From positions 434,001 through 498,000 of the forward strand of contig LODT01000025.1 of NCBI GenBank assembly GCA_001606155.1: 64,000 nucleotides of DNA, read 5' to 3'. Source of the DNA: Tieghemostelium lacteum. Lineage: Eukaryota; Evosea; Eumycetozoa; Dictyosteliales; Raperosteliaceae. Position 1 is the stretch's first letter; each line of letters opens with the position of its first letter. The notes beneath the pieces are model-generated. The model did no database searches. It was given only the letters and a program-made list of their open reading frames with translations, and had not been told where the DNA came from. Both the position numbers and the translations under genes were made by a program. Positions 1 through 12,419 of this stretch are shown piece after piece.

Positions 1-499
1 AGATTCATAAAACAAATTGATGCAAACATCCTATATTTTTTTAAAAGAAATTTGAAATATCTTCTCTGTAAACAAACTTCGTTTTTTTTACTCCCTTTTT
101 GTGATCCTCTCATTTTCTTTTTATCCACCCACACACATTAATACTTTGTTTCTATTTTGTGTATCTTTATCTACTTGATGACCAAATTACACTGTTTTTA
201 GAACCTATTTATTTATTTATTACGACATTAATACCAAACACAAATTATTCAAACAACACTTGCTTTTTTCTATTTTCTCAAACAAACCTTCTTTATCATC
301 AAAAAGAATTACCCCATATGCAATTTAATACTAATAAACAGTCAATTACTCAAGATAAAAAATTCAATAAAAACAAGTATATAAGATATAAATAGGGTTG
401 GAGTGAACTTCAATACTTAATATATATAATCAACATAGTAAATCATTTTCAAAAATCACACACAATACACACAGCACATACAATATAAAGAATCAGTAA
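1..499 (+). promoter_or_regulatory. 5' flank of the Roco kinase gene
   Basis: No gene is visible. The stretch is AT-rich with T-rich and A-rich runs. A TATA-like block lies around 378-397 followed by A-rich leader up to the start codon at 500, which fits a dictyostelid promoter. A 78-codon open frame here has Phe/Leu-rich content without any recognisable domain and is not called. Confidence 0.4.
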
Positions 500-3400
500 A
501 TGGATAGTTCAATTTTATGCGAAGAGGATGTAAGTCATATATACAGGGATGATCATTATTCTCAACTACAAGAACATATCTTTAGAATGTGGATTATTAA
601 CTAATAACTGTGGAATATTATAGATTGAACAATTAAAAGTTAAAATTCAATCAAAAGATGGATTTCTAGTTAAAGATAGAAGATATTTATTTAAGACATA
701 CAAAAACAGCTTTGTGGGATATGAAGCTGTAGATTGGATTTATACCAATATATCAGGTATGAAATCCAGGGAAGACTCTGTGAAATTAGGTCAGAAATTA
801 TTGGATACAGTATGTATAGTTTTTAAACTCAACTTGTGTAATTACATTCCCACAAAACACATACACACATTCAAAACCTTAAAAAAAAAAAAGAAATACT
901 CATAATCAAGGTTAGAACAAAGAGATCAGTAGTTTTATTTGTTTGTGGCCCATTATTTTTTTATTTTTTTTATTTTCAAATTATTTCCTCTGCTAAATGG
1001 GGATTTAGGGTGGGTTTATCCTTCATTTACGCTTTTTTTTTATGTTTTTTTTGATCTCGCAATCAATCACAAAAATTTTTGGTTTTGGAAAGATCAAAAA
1101 ATTTATTAACATAAATATGCAAATTTTTCAAAAACTAATATATATTTTTTAAAATTTTATTAAATATCTAACTTCCTCTAGGGAATCTTTTCAATTGTCT
1201 CTGGACAAGGAACTGATATGACTTTCAAAGATGACTATGTATTTTTTGAATTTAAAAAACCTTCTACTACCTCTCCCAAATCAACTAAAGAAAAGGATAG
1301 TAATATAACTAAATCCGATAAAAAAGTGGTACAACCATCCCTGACATCTAGTCAGGTTAAAACTAAAAGTTTAGAGGATTTCAATTTGGCAAAAGATGAA
1401 GTATGTACCACCAATTACATATATTTTATAAAAAACATATTTTATTTACATTTTTCTTTTTTAAAAAGTTAATACAATTAGGTTTAGATTTAATAAATAA
1501 TGAAAGAGGACTAAAAACACAGAAAAAGAAAAAGAATCCATTAGGAGCTACAATGACTACTATATTTACAGGACAACAGATGGTTGATTGGTTGGTAAAG
1601 AAATTAGAGATCTCTAGAAAGGAGGCAACCAATATAGCAAATAGTTTAATGAATTTAAATATATTTATGGAATCACCTACAAATAATAATAATAATAGTA
1701 GTAAAGATAATCAAAAAGAAATGAGTTTTACACAATTTCTTCAGTCTTTAAGTAGTGGAAGTGCATCTACTACACCAAATCTAACTACATCTACACATAC
1801 AAGTCCAAATGTATTTTCACAGGGATCATCTCCATTGTCACTATCGACATCTTCTCTACCTTCATTTTATAATCCTTCTACACCTAAACCATTGGAGGAC
1901 AATAGTGATGTATACTATGAGTTTCTTGTGAAACCAGAGTCAATCATCAACCATGTATCAATTAAGAAACTTGATGAATTGTGTCTGGCACACAAGAGCC
2001 TTCAAACTATTCCAACCACCATTATCAACACTAGCAAATATTTGAAAATTTTAGATTTTTCATTTAACAATCTGTCAGATTACAATCAATTGGAGTCTGT
2101 CAGTACACTGTTTGGATTGGAGAGTTGTAATCTCTCTCATAACGATCTCAATAACCTTCCAAGTTCATTTAATCGACTGGAACATTTACAGAGACTCAAT
2201 TTATCACATAATAGTTTTACACAAATTCCAATGGTTGTATTTCAGATTGTTTCTATAAGAGAATTGTTATTGGCTAGTAATCACTTGACTGTAATCAGTG
2301 AGTTAATTGGACGTTTGAACCTTTTAGAGACATTTGATCTCTCCAATAACAAACTATCAAAAATTCCAAAAGAAATTGGACTCTTAAGTCAACTAGTTCG
2401 TTTAAATATCTCTGGATACAACAAAATCACAGAGCTTCCTGCATTCCTATCTTCTATACCCACTCTAGAAGCACTGGAATTCAATCAAGAAACTGTTAAA
2501 TTTCCAGCCAAAACTATTACCTCAAAAGGTTTTCCACATATTATTGGATACCTTAGAGATCTCTATGAAGGTACAGTTACACTACCTTACCTCAAACTCA
2601 TAGTACTGGGACCTGAGAAATCAGGTAAAAGCAGTCTCATACGATCACTCACCAAATCTCAATCTAAAGCCACCAGTAAACAAGGTAGCAGTAATCTACT
2701 TAAAAAAGTGTCTTCTGCAGACGCTTTTAGTAACGATCCATTCGAGATTACTGAATGGAATCTTGAAATCCCAGAAAAGGCCTCAAGTTCGAAATTGACA
2801 GTTCCAGGGTTACCAACATCCATGTCTTTTGGATCACTATCATCACTTCAACAACAAGGATCAACACTCTCCAATCCATTAAACTCAACTATACCGTCAT
2901 CACCAAAAGAGAAAAAGAGATCAAATTCCGGTACCTCTCCACAAAAGAGACAATTGAAATTATTGGCCTATGATTTTAAGTTTCCATCATCAGAGGCTTA
3001 TCATCACACCCACAGTTTTTTTCTATCTGAACGTGCATTCTATTTGATTACATTTGATATCAATAAGGATCCTCTTCAGAGTAACCTGGAATTTTGGATA
3101 AACTCTATAAAATCAAAGGCACCAAATGCACCTATATATTTAGTGGCTACAATGATTGATAACTATCATCAATCTGCCAATGGTGATATTATGAAACCTT
3201 TATCAGAGGTAGAGAGTTTCCTCAATAGTCGATTGCTAGAGGTTACCGGTGTCATAGGTATAAGTTCACAGTCTAATCGTAATATAGATCTACTGAAACA
3301 AGAGATACATCAGACACTTTTACAACAGTCTTGGATAAATGAAAAGATTCCATCCATTTATCTGACTTTGGAATCCAATTTGCAAGAAGAAGCTAAAAAA

Positions 3401-5980
3401 CGTCAACCTCCCATAGTATCATGGGATGAATACCAAAATATTGCAAAAATGTCCAATTTTGCAAATAGTACAGAGAAACTAATTCGTGCTACCAATACAT
3501 TGAATAGATGGGGTTCTATTCTGTGGCTTGATGACAGTAAATCCAATTTGAGAGATTATGTAATTTTGAAACCTCAGTGGTTGAGTGACTGTTTCTCACA
3601 ATTGGTTCAATCTAGACACACTCTCATTGGTCAAGATGCAATTTTACAACTGTCTTCATTGCGTCAGATTTGGAAACCCAATTTGATTCCTGAATCCTAT
3701 CACTATAAAATTCTAAAGATTCTAGAGAGATTCCAAATATTATATACTCTAAAAAATCAACAAACCTCTAGTCTCTCCCCAACTTCACAATATATGGAAT
3801 CTCATGATTTTCATAAATCCTTACCACAATTGTCACTTTTTAACACATCTACAACTGGTTCCACTAGCGTTGGTGGAAGTAGTAGTATAAATCTAGGTAT
3901 TGGTGCTTCTTTAAATTTTCAAAAGGAAACTGAACAACTACAACAACAACAACAACAACAACTGCCTATTGTTCAAGGTTTAAATTTCCTGTCACTTTCA
4001 TCATCATCTTTTGTACAACCACCTCAATCATCCACTACATCATCATCAACATCACTTTCACATACACCCAATTATAATTTTAATCAATCTGCTTCATCAT
4101 CATCTCCTAATAGTAACCTTGCAAGTCCAGTACTTTCTAGTTCCTCTATGGGTGCATTTGTACATCCAAGTCTAATTGAACATTTTTCTAATAATCCTTT
4201 ACTTAATCAGTCACCAAAATCACTGAGAAATAGTTTTAAACCACCTGCTAAACCATTATCTATATCATCCGATACAGTGAACTTTAATTTTCCATTCAAT
4301 AGAGTCATTCTACCTTGTTTATTACCATCTGCCAAACCTTCTCAATTGGGGTCTTTATGGGACACATGGTCTGGTGATGATCAACATCAAATTGGCAGAT
4401 ATTTCCAGTTTATAAACTCACCTAGAATTTGTTTTGAACGTCTGATGGTTAGATTCTTGTATTTAATGGATCCTATTTTGTACTGGTCACAGGGTATACT
4501 GTTTAGAAAGAACCAAACTAAACAGGAGACTTTTAAAGGCTCTATGACCAACTGTGGAACTCTTGTTGAATATGATTCAGCATCTAGACAATTATCAATT
4601 CTAGTTAGAGGACCAGAGTTTGAAACTTGTGCTAAACTATTTCAAATTATTCTAGAGCATGTAGATACCATTCTTAAAGACTACCAAATTCATTTACATC
4701 ACACTTATATACCATGTTCCTGTTCGGTAACTTGCAGAAACTCACCAAGTCTCTATCCAATGGATCTCATTGAAAGCAGCTTTGAACGTGGTGAATCTTC
4801 AACTAAATGTACACAAACTCAACTCATGGTCTCACTCAGTAAAATTGCACCAGATATCACTCTTTCATCTGTAAGTTCAACCAAGAAAATTACAAAAGAA
4901 GATCTAGTCAATCTAGAGGAAATTGGTGTTGGTGGATTCTCAAAGGTCTACAGAGGCCTATTCAAAGGCAACCAAGTAGTCGCCATTAAACAATTGAATT
5001 TTGAAAGAATGGATCTCACAGACCCTATCCAATTCATTAACAATAACAATAATTCAATTTCCTCAACTGGTACTGGAAGTAGTTTTGGACAGTACTCATC
5101 ATTGTCAAGTTCAGGTAGTATAGGTAGATTTGTAGGTTCCATTCAACAACAAAAACTACTTCATAGACATGAATCAGCATCATCCATCTCCTCAACAAGT
5201 TCAGATAAATCTGAAGACTCTTCTATTACACAATCTCGTTTGACTGCTATTAACGAGTTCCGTAGAGAAGTATGGTTAATGTCTTCACTAAGTCATCCAA
5301 ATATAGTTCCAATGAAAGGATTTTGTTTCCAACCCTATTCCATTGTTATGGAGTACATGGATCTAGGTAACCTCTCCACCTACCTCCTAGCCAAAAAACA
5401 AGAAGGTACCACACTCTCTTGGCCTGTAATATTGAAAATTGCATCTGATGTTGCATCTGGTATGAGCTATCTTCACAATTCAACACCACCTCTAGTACAC
5501 AGAGATTTGAAATCACCAAATATTCTCTTGTCAACTATACCAGATGAACCATACATTACAGCAAAAGTCTCTGATTTTGGTCTCTCCAGATCAGTAGTAC
5601 AAGGTTTTGTATCTAAAGTCGTTGATAACCCAACCTGGCTAGCACCAGAAGTCTTAAAGGCTCATGAATACAATGAAAAGGGTGATGTATACAGTTTTGG
5701 AATGATCCTTTGGGAACTCTATCACATGGAGATTCCATTCGATGAATATGATTTCAAATTTATGTCAACTCTCGAAGATAACATTGTTGCTGGTCTCAGA
5801 CCAACTATACGTGATAACTGTAATGCACAATTTGCAGATCTCATCACCAGATGTTGGAATTCCGATCCATTCTTACGTCCATCCTTTGACCACATTCTTA
5901 AACATCTTCAAGAAATTCAATTATCATACAACAACAACAATAACACTATCAACAATAACAACACTACTATTATTATTTAA
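500..5980 (+). CDS. Roco-family protein kinase with two DEP domains (DEP-DEP-LRR-Roc-COR-kinase)
   Basis: Four exons read from frame and GT-AG sites: 500-529, 624-809, 1182-1400, 1469-5980, giving 1648 residues. The first DEP domain spans the small exons (about residues 18-115) and a second follows at about 148-200. Leucine-rich repeats lie near 305-495. The Roc GTPase has a P-loop GPEKSGKSS near residue 525, followed by a COR region. The kinase begins near 1294 with GVGGFSKVYRG, has the AIK lysine, HRDLKSPN near 1489 and DFG near 1513, so it looks active and TKL-like. A Ser-rich insert of about 70 residues sits between the lysine and helix C, and another low-complexity insert with a Gln tract lies in COR. 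Roco proteins are Ras-like GTPase kinases in signalling. The domain order suggests a Roco6/Roco8-type protein, but I have not verified which paralogue. Confidence 0.9.
3938..3962 (+). repeat. CAA trinucleotide run encoding Gln
   Basis: About eight CAA codons in the COR region of the Roco kinase, encoding a short Gln tract. Typical dictyostelid simple repeat inside coding sequence. Confidence 0.8.
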
Positions 5981-6361
5981 AATACAAAAATCAACAATAT
6001 CATACACACAAAATAACCAAAACCGAAATTCACATTTTACAAATAATCATAAGATCATTTTTTAGCAAGATCACTCTTCATGTACTAGTCTATTTCCAAA
6101 AATTTTTTTTTAATGGATATCATTTAATAAATCTTTAAAAATATATTAATGTTCTTTAAAATTGTATTTAATTTATTACTGTAACATATGATCATAAAAC
6201 AATCAAAACATCAAAAATAAAATCATCATTTTTTTTTAGAAATGAAAATATGTGTTACAAAAACAACATATAAAGCGTAAAATGTTTATTAAATAATATA
6301 TAATATAGATAGTTTATCAATAATGATAAACGAATAAAAAGAAAAGAAATATTACACAAAA
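5981..6361. other. Convergent intergenic gap
   Basis: The 3' flanks of the Roco kinase (+) and the TKL kinase (-) face each other here. The sequence is AT-rich with several AATAAA-like words. Nothing else is seen. Confidence 0.5.
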
Positions 6362-8461
6362 TTAATAATAATTATTTTGTGGATCAATCATAATATCAGT
6401 CAATTGATCAAAGACTTCTTGAAATGTTGGTCTCATGTTTGGGTTGATATGAGACATCTGATTGAAGAGGTACTGAATACCACGGTTTCTTTCAATGATA
6501 CCCTCTGGAATGGTTGGTTTGATATCATTTTGAATTAGGATCGATACCAAACCCAAATTGAATTTAAATGGTTCAAACCAGAATGGTTTATAACCAACCA
6601 TCATTTCGTAGACAACATAGGAAAAGCTGAAAATGTCTACCTTTTCATTGTAGGGCAAACCACGGGCCAACTCGTTACATCTCCAACGAAGGTGGCATAT
6701 ACCATAATATCTCTGGAGGTATTGACCATTTGGAGCTCTCTGGTAATACTCAATCAATTGTCCTGGCTCTGGACCACTTCTACACATACCAAAATCTGCA
6801 ATCTTTGGAACCAGATTTTCAGTCAGCAGAATGTTGTAGCTGGTAAGGTCACGGTGGATAACATTGCAAGTATCATGGAGATACTGCATACCTTCTGCAA
6901 CAGATCTCAGGATCATCAGACACTTGTAGTAACTTGGATAACTATTACTATGTCTACATTTATCCATGTAGTCTGAGATGGACCCATTGGCACAGTACTC
7001 ACTAACCAGAGCTGGGCCAATATCAAGCATAGCTACACCAAAGAACTCCAAAACAAATGGATACTGGCATCTCTTCAAAATCTCCATTTCTTTTATCATC
7101 TCTCCCAGTTTTTCATCAACACCTTTAGCCATTTTCAAGACCTTTAGACAGATTTGGGTACCATATGGCATTAGAGCCTCACCAGTATAGGTACCACGGT
7201 ATACCATGCCAAAGTTACCAGAGCCAATTTCACTTCCCAATTCAATATCTTCTTTTGGGATTTGCTCAAATTGTTTGAGCTTCTCTTGATTGGTCTCAGA
7301 GAAAACTAAGGCAGAGGGTACACCGATATTTGAGTCTTGAATGGCTGGAAGGATTATGGAATGGTTATCCATTGGTGTAAGAACCAATCCAGTCTGTTGA
7401 TTATTATTGGGTGAGACGGAGCTTGAAGGAGTACCAGTGATAGACATAGGAGCCTTTGAAATATTGGAACCAGAGACACTAGTTTCAGATGAAAGTGGAT
7501 TTGTAGAGATACCAAAGCAGAGACCACTTATTTGATTATTGAAAGATGGAGGACTGACCAAAAGAGTAGAACCAAACATATTATCTGACTCTTTGGAAAT
7601 GGTGCACTTGTCAAATAAACTTGACCCAGTTTGAGATTGTGAGGGTGATGATGGACTTGTGCAACCAAACTCCAGTCCTCCTTCTAGTGGTGTAATGGTG
7701 GAACCAAGTGCGCTAGAGAGATCAGAGCTACCAAATGAACCAGAGAGAGCTAATGAACCAAATGGACAAGGAGAAGTGACAGAGACCTTAGAACCAGATG
7801 AGGAAATTCCAAATAACCCAGATGAGACTTGAGAAGAACCAGAGAAGCTAGAAGTATTCTTGGTCTTGTTGTTGTTGACCTTCTTCTTTTGGTTCTTCTT
7901 GGTGGAACTAGAAGTAGTTGTTGTATTAAAGTCTACTGAAAACAGACTACTTGAAGAGGATGAAGATGATGGTTGAGAACCAAACATTACATTACAGCTG
8001 GTGTCTTCAATCTTTAGATCAGTACCATCTTGGACAGATACACCATCATTGGTACCAGATTCTAATTTTAACTCAGTAGTAGTCCCAACTACTTTATCAT
8101 CAAAGACACCAGCATCTACACTTTTCTCTTGAACGGAAACTTCAATGGCACCAGTTACTTTAGTCAGCAAAAAGTCACCAGAGATATTAGAACTTTTTCC
8201 AGATTCCAATTCACCAGAGAGATCACCAGAAAAACCAATATTTTTAGATACCAAAATTGGTTCATCTTCTATCATTTCTTTTTCTTCTCCATCTTGTAGC
8301 TGAAGAGAATCAACTTTTTTTACATTTTTATCATCTTCTTTTACATCTGTATCATCATTTTTATTATTATTATTATAATGATCTTTGTAAACAGAATAAA
8401 TTTGAAAGCTAAAAAAAGCTACAGATACCAATCCAATGGAAAGTAACTTCAAACTATTCAT
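6362..8461 (-). CDS. Membrane-anchored TKL-type protein kinase
   Basis: A single exon of 699 residues. An uncharged hydrophobic segment at about residues 5-23 with a charged, Asn/Asp-rich sequence behind it looks like a signal anchor. It is followed by about 370 residues of Ser/Thr-rich low-complexity linker. The kinase domain fills about residues 405-690: GSGNFGMVYRG loop, CLKVLK lysine, HRDLTSYNILL near 537 and DFG near 555. The HRDLxxxN pattern is tyrosine-kinase-like, as in many dictyostelid TKL kinases. The activation segment is long and the usual APE is replaced by CNE, so substrate binding may be unusual. Catalytic residues are otherwise present, so activity is expected. Partner and pathway are unknown. 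Confidence 0.85.
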   Translation of the reverse strand: MNSLKLLSIGLVSVAFFSFQIYSVYKDHYNNNNKNDDTDVKEDDKNVKKVDSLQLQDGEEKEMIEDEPILVSKNIGFSGDLSGELESGKSSNISGDFLLTKVTGAIEVSVQEKSVDAGVFDDKVVGTTTELKLESGTNDGVSVQDGTDLKIEDTSCNVMFGSQPSSSSSSSSLFSVDFNTTTTSSSTKKNQKKKVNNNKTKNTSSFSGSSQVSSGLFGISSSGSKVSVTSPCPFGSLALSGSFGSSDLSSALGSTITPLEGGLEFGCTSPSSPSQSQTGSSLFDKCTISKESDNMFGSTLLVSPPSFNNQISGLCFGISTNPLSSETSVSGSNISKAPMSITGTPSSSVSPNNNQQTGLVLTPMDNHSIILPAIQDSNIGVPSALVFSETNQEKLKQFEQIPKEDIELGSEIGSGNFGMVYRGTYTGEALMPYGTQICLKVLKMAKGVDEKLGEMIKEMEILKRCQYPFVLEFFGVAMLDIGPALVSEYCANGSISDYMDKCRHSNSYPSYYKCLMILRSVAEGMQYLHDTCNVIHRDLTSYNILLTENLVPKIADFGMCRSGPEPGQLIEYYQRAPNGQYLQRYYGICHLRWRCNELARGLPYNEKVDIFSFSYVVYEMMVGYKPFWFEPFKFNLGLVSILIQNDIKPTIPEGIIERNRGIQYLFNQMSHINPNMRPTFQEVFDQLTDIMIDPQNNYY

Positions 8462-8860
8462 TATTACTAGATGATATATCTATAAATGATAAATTAAAAA
8501 AAAAATATTTGAATTATTATTTAATATATAAACCATTGTGCATGGTTTTTTATTTATTTTTTCTCAATCTCTTATATATATTTAAACCATTATATTTTTT
8601 TTAAATAGCGATATATTGAAATAATTCTACAAACTTTCAATATGAAAATCATTTAGTAATATCCTTTAAAATAACAATTTGTTAATAATATTTTATTTCA
8701 AAATATAATATATTTTTGAAAAAGATATCTATAGCTATTAATTAATTATTTAATCAAAATATGATTTCTTAAATAAATAAATCATTTATCATATCTCTAT
8801 TTATAAAATTAGATTTTTTTTAGTATTTTTTTATTTAGTTTTTTCACCTGAGAAATCAAC
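8462..8860. promoter_or_regulatory. Divergent promoter between TKL kinase and prefoldin 6
   Basis: Gap of 399 bases between two divergent start codons, strongly AT-rich with T-runs at 8811-8843 just before the prefoldin start. No specific binding site stands out. Confidence 0.45.
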
Positions 8861-9312
8861 ATGTCATTAAATAAAGATCTTCAACAATTACAAGAGCAAT
8901 TAATAACAGCTAGAGAACAATTTCAAGCAACTGAAAATGAATTACAGACTATTGGTAGTAACAGAGCAAAACTATTGACACAACTCAATGAAAATCAATT
9001 AGTACAAAAAGAATTTGAATTACTAGATAAAGAAGCTAAAATTTATAAACTTATTGGACCAGTACTATTTAAACAAACCAGAGAGGAAGCAGATGCAAAT
9101 ATATCAGGTCGTTTAGATATTATTAATAAGAATTTGTATGTCAACTTTCAATCTCATTGAATTTAGAATGATTCACAACTAACCTAATATCTCTCTTACT
9201 TTATAGAAAACAAATTGAAATCAACTTTAAAGATACTGAAAAGAAAGGAATTGATCAAAGAACTAAAATATTTGAGATACAAAATAAGATTAGAAGTGCA
9301 CAAGTTAAATAA
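8861..9312 (+). CDS. pfdn6: Prefoldin subunit 6
   Basis: Two exons, 8861-9135 and 9207-9312, joined across a 71-base GTATGT-TATAG intron, give 126 residues, the usual length of this family. The protein is two long amphipathic helices (about residues 1-50 and 80-120) with a central region KEAKIYKLIGPVLFKQ that matches the conserved beta-hairpin core of beta-class prefoldin 6. Prefoldin is the hexameric cytosolic chaperone that hands unfolded actin and tubulin to CCT. Reading through the intron would end at a stop after 99 residues and lose the second helix, which supports the splice. Confidence 0.93.
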
Positions 9313-9409
9313 GAATAAAACAGTACTTCTAATTTATACATTATAGCCATACAACAACAATAACACATACTCAAATATGATTGACAATAACTATAAAGAG
9401 AATGTGGAT

Positions 9410-11014
9410 TTATTGATCAATATTTAGTTTCTTATCAAGAGCAGTAAATTGTTCAAAGAATTTTTGAATTAGATTTTTACCATGAGTGATATCAGCAGTA
9501 CCAGTTGTCTCACGAATAGAGTGCATTGATAGTTGTGGATTACCTAAATCTACAGTTCTAATACCATATCCACCAGAAATGATTGGACCAATAGTGGAAC
9601 CACATGGTGAATCGTTTTTAACAAGGAATTCTTGTACTGGAATTCCATTGTTTTTACAGATTTCCAAAATTACAAAACTAGTGGCATTGTTGGTGGCATA
9701 ACGTAAATTGGCGTTATATTTAATAACTGGACCTTTGTTCATTGCAGGTCTGTGATTTGGATCATGATTAGCAGAGTAATTTGGATGTACAGCATGAGCC
9801 ATATCAGCAGAGATTAAAAATGAGTTTCTAGTGGATAAATCTACAACCGATGTTATATCACGTTGACGATCGGATGATTGGAGGAATGATTGGTTGACTC
9901 TGTTGATGGTATCAACAGTCAATGGGGAACAGGCACCTTGTGGTGATGATGAACCTACTTCTTCATGATCAAATAGAATAGTTGCAATTACATTCTCTTC
10001 TTGAGCTAAAGCCTCTGCATTGTTGGTGGCATCAATGAGACCTTTAATAGCACAAAATGACATTCCTAAATTATCTAAACGTGGTGAGAAGATAAATTCA
10101 TCATAAGCACCACCAATGGCAGCTGGTTGAGTATCACAAACTGATAAATCAAAATTTTGAATATCAGATGGCTGACATTTTAGTTCTTTTGCAATCAAAT
10201 CTAGTAATATTGAATGATGTTTTTTAGTGATATCTTCAGTATTTGATTTTTTATCATCAGTTGCAGAAGTGGTACTTGAGGATACTGGTTGTGATAATTT
10301 ATTAGCAATCATTGGTACTAAATGATTTTGAGTATTTGGTTTGAAACCATCAGTTGTAACAGTTCTATCCAAATGAATAGCCAATGATGGTACTCTGAGA
10401 ATTGGTTTTTTAATATGAACCAATTTGGATTCAAATTGATCACCAACTTTAACAATTACTCTACCTGCAACTGTAAGATCTCTATCAAACCATGTGTACC
10501 ATAAACCACCTCCATAAGTCTCACAACCAACTTGTAGATATCCAACTGATTCAACTGTTGAAACTGGTCTAACTTTTAGATTTGGACTATCTGTATGTGC
10601 TGCTGCAATATTAAATCCATTACCAGCTTTCTGAATATAGAGTTTTTTAAATATTAATATGTGTTTTATCTCTTTCTAGAGATATCCTAAACATACAAAT
10701 TTACCACCAACTGCAAAAGCAGAAAGACAACTTTGATTTCTAGTGAAAAAGTATTTGTGATTAGGTTTAATATCCCAGATTTGTTTTTCAGAGAGTTGAA
10801 TGAAACCATTGGCTTTTAACATTTCACTGAATTGAGAAACTGCATGATATGGTGATGGTGAATGATCAATAAATGTTGTAAGATCTTTGGCTAAAGGTAT
10901 GAAAGATTCCATTGATGTACTTCTTTTAATTGTATTGCTACTGTAAAGTCTAATATTTAAATATTTAAATGTTTGTAATGTTAGAGTTTGTTTTGAAAAA
11001 AAACTTTTGATCAT
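9410..11014 (-). CDS. dnpep: Aspartyl aminopeptidase (M18 family)
   Basis: Two exons on the minus strand, 11014-10697 and 10630-9410, with a 66-base intron, give 512 residues. M18 metal-site motifs are all visible: HTDSP just after the intron (His about 118), RLDNL, FDHEEVGS, SADMAHAVHPNY and the C-terminal SMHSIRE. The enzyme removes N-terminal acidic residues from peptides using two zinc ions, normally in cytosol. The first 34 residues are basic, hydroxylated and free of acidic residues, and a second Met (residue 35) starts where cytosolic homologues usually begin. This suggests a possible mitochondrial form. Only 136 bases separate its start from the divergent sugar porter gene. Confidence 0.93.
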
Positions 11015-11150
11015 CCAATCAAGTTCAATCTACAAATAAATAAAAAATAAAAAAAAAATTTTTTAAAATCATTTCCCATATTTGAATTGGTTTTAGGATT
11101 TTATATCATTACCAGGACAGATTATATGGTTTTAAAAAAATTAATTTAAA

Positions 11151-12419
11151 ATGAATATAAATAGCAAAGAAAATGATCATAGAATATCAATTTTAGGTCT
11201 ATCATTAGTAAATGTTTTTGGTGGATTAATATTTGGGTATAACACTGGTGTAATTGCTGGTGTTTTAAATCTACCTGAATTCAAATCCTATTCAGATATT
11301 AACAAGGGTATTCTTACATGTAGTTTATTAATTGGTGCAATGGTCGGTTCACTAGTTGCAGGATATGTTCTAGATAAACTTGGTAGAAAAAGACCAATGG
11401 CAATATTTGCTATTGTTTCTATAGTTGGTTCTGTAGGAAGTTCTTTTGTACCTACACATTTATGGTATATGGTACCCTTTAGATTTATATTGGGTTTGAG
11501 TGTTGGTGTATGTGCAGTTGTATGTCCAAATTATGTTGGTGAAATGTCACCACCTGAGAGAAAAGGTACGCTTGGAACTCTATTCCAAATTGCTATTACT
11601 GTTGGTATATTGATTGGTGATATCGTTGGTTTTGCACTACAACATGTAAAATATGACTATAGATTAATGTTTGGTTTAGGATTTATACCAGGGCTCTGTC
11701 TGTTCTTATTAGTCCCCAATATACCAGAATCTACAAAATGGAAAAATCAAAAAGAACAAGAAACCACACTACTTTTAAAAGACAAACAAATTAAATCTTT
11801 AGGTATTCGTGAAATAATTTCAAGTCCAATTGGAAGATTTTCAATGTTTATAGGGTTGATATTAGCTATAAACAACCAATTAACAGGTATCAATAGTTTT
11901 ATATATTTCTCACCATCTATATTTGAAGAAGCTGGTATCTCTTCTGGAAATGGTGCAATGTTAGCAACCATTGGTCTAATGGCATGGAATGTCATAACAA
12001 CATTTATTGCCACATTTCTCATTGACAGAATTGGAAGAAGAAAGTTAATGATCTATGGCTCACTTATAATGACTATTAGTTGTCTAGTTATAGCCATACT
12101 ATTCCTAACCATTAAGGGTACTGCATTGGGTGTACTTAGCATCATTCTACTATTTATGTTTATCATGGGATTTGAAGCTGGAGCAGGTCCACTCTTTTGG
12201 ATACTTGTCATTGAAATCTTCCCAGAAGACATGAGAGACACTGGTTCCTCAGTACTTAATGCCATTCAATGGATATTCAATATCACTTTATCATTTAGTT
12301 TTCTACAATTGGTAAATCTAATTGGTCAATCATCAGTCTTCTTTGTATTCTTTGCAATTGGTGTATTTTGTTTGGTTACCATTATTCTTAAATTACCTGA
12401 AACCAAACCAAATATCTAA
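11151..12419 (+). CDS. Sugar porter of the major facilitator superfamily
   Basis: One exon, 422 residues, about twelve hydrophobic segments. Sugar porter signatures are clear: DKLGRKRP between helices 2 and 3, PESTKW after helix 6, NNQLTGINSFIYFSPSIF in helix 7, DRIGRRK between helices 8 and 9 and a terminal PETK. It is expected to move a hexose or polyol across the plasma or a vesicle membrane by proton symport or facilitation; the substrate cannot be told. It is somewhat shorter than typical members (450-500) because the termini and central loop are short. Confidence 0.88.
   Translation: MNINSKENDHRISILGLSLVNVFGGLIFGYNTGVIAGVLNLPEFKSYSDINKGILTCSLLIGAMVGSLVAGYVLDKLGRKRPMAIFAIVSIVGSVGSSFVPTHLWYMVPFRFILGLSVGVCAVVCPNYVGEMSPPERKGTLGTLFQIAITVGILIGDIVGFALQHVKYDYRLMFGLGFIPGLCLFLLVPNIPESTKWKNQKEQETTLLLKDKQIKSLGIREIISSPIGRFSMFIGLILAINNQLTGINSFIYFSPSIFEEAGISSGNGAMLATIGLMAWNVITTFIATFLIDRIGRRKLMIYGSLIMTISCLVIAILFLTIKGTALGVLSIILLFMFIMGFEAGAGPLFWILVIEIFPEDMRDTGSSVLNAIQWIFNITLSFSFLQLVNLIGQSSVFFVFFAIGVFCLVTIILKLPETKPNI

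Noticed and set aside
159-395. A 78-codon plus-strand frame upstream of the Roco gene
   Set aside because: Phe/Leu/Asn-rich content without any domain, lying in a promoter with TATA-like sequence.
9130-9172. Prefoldin read-through ending after 99 residues
   Set aside because: The intron GTATGT-TATAG restores the second helix and the family length, so the read-through end is not the real one.
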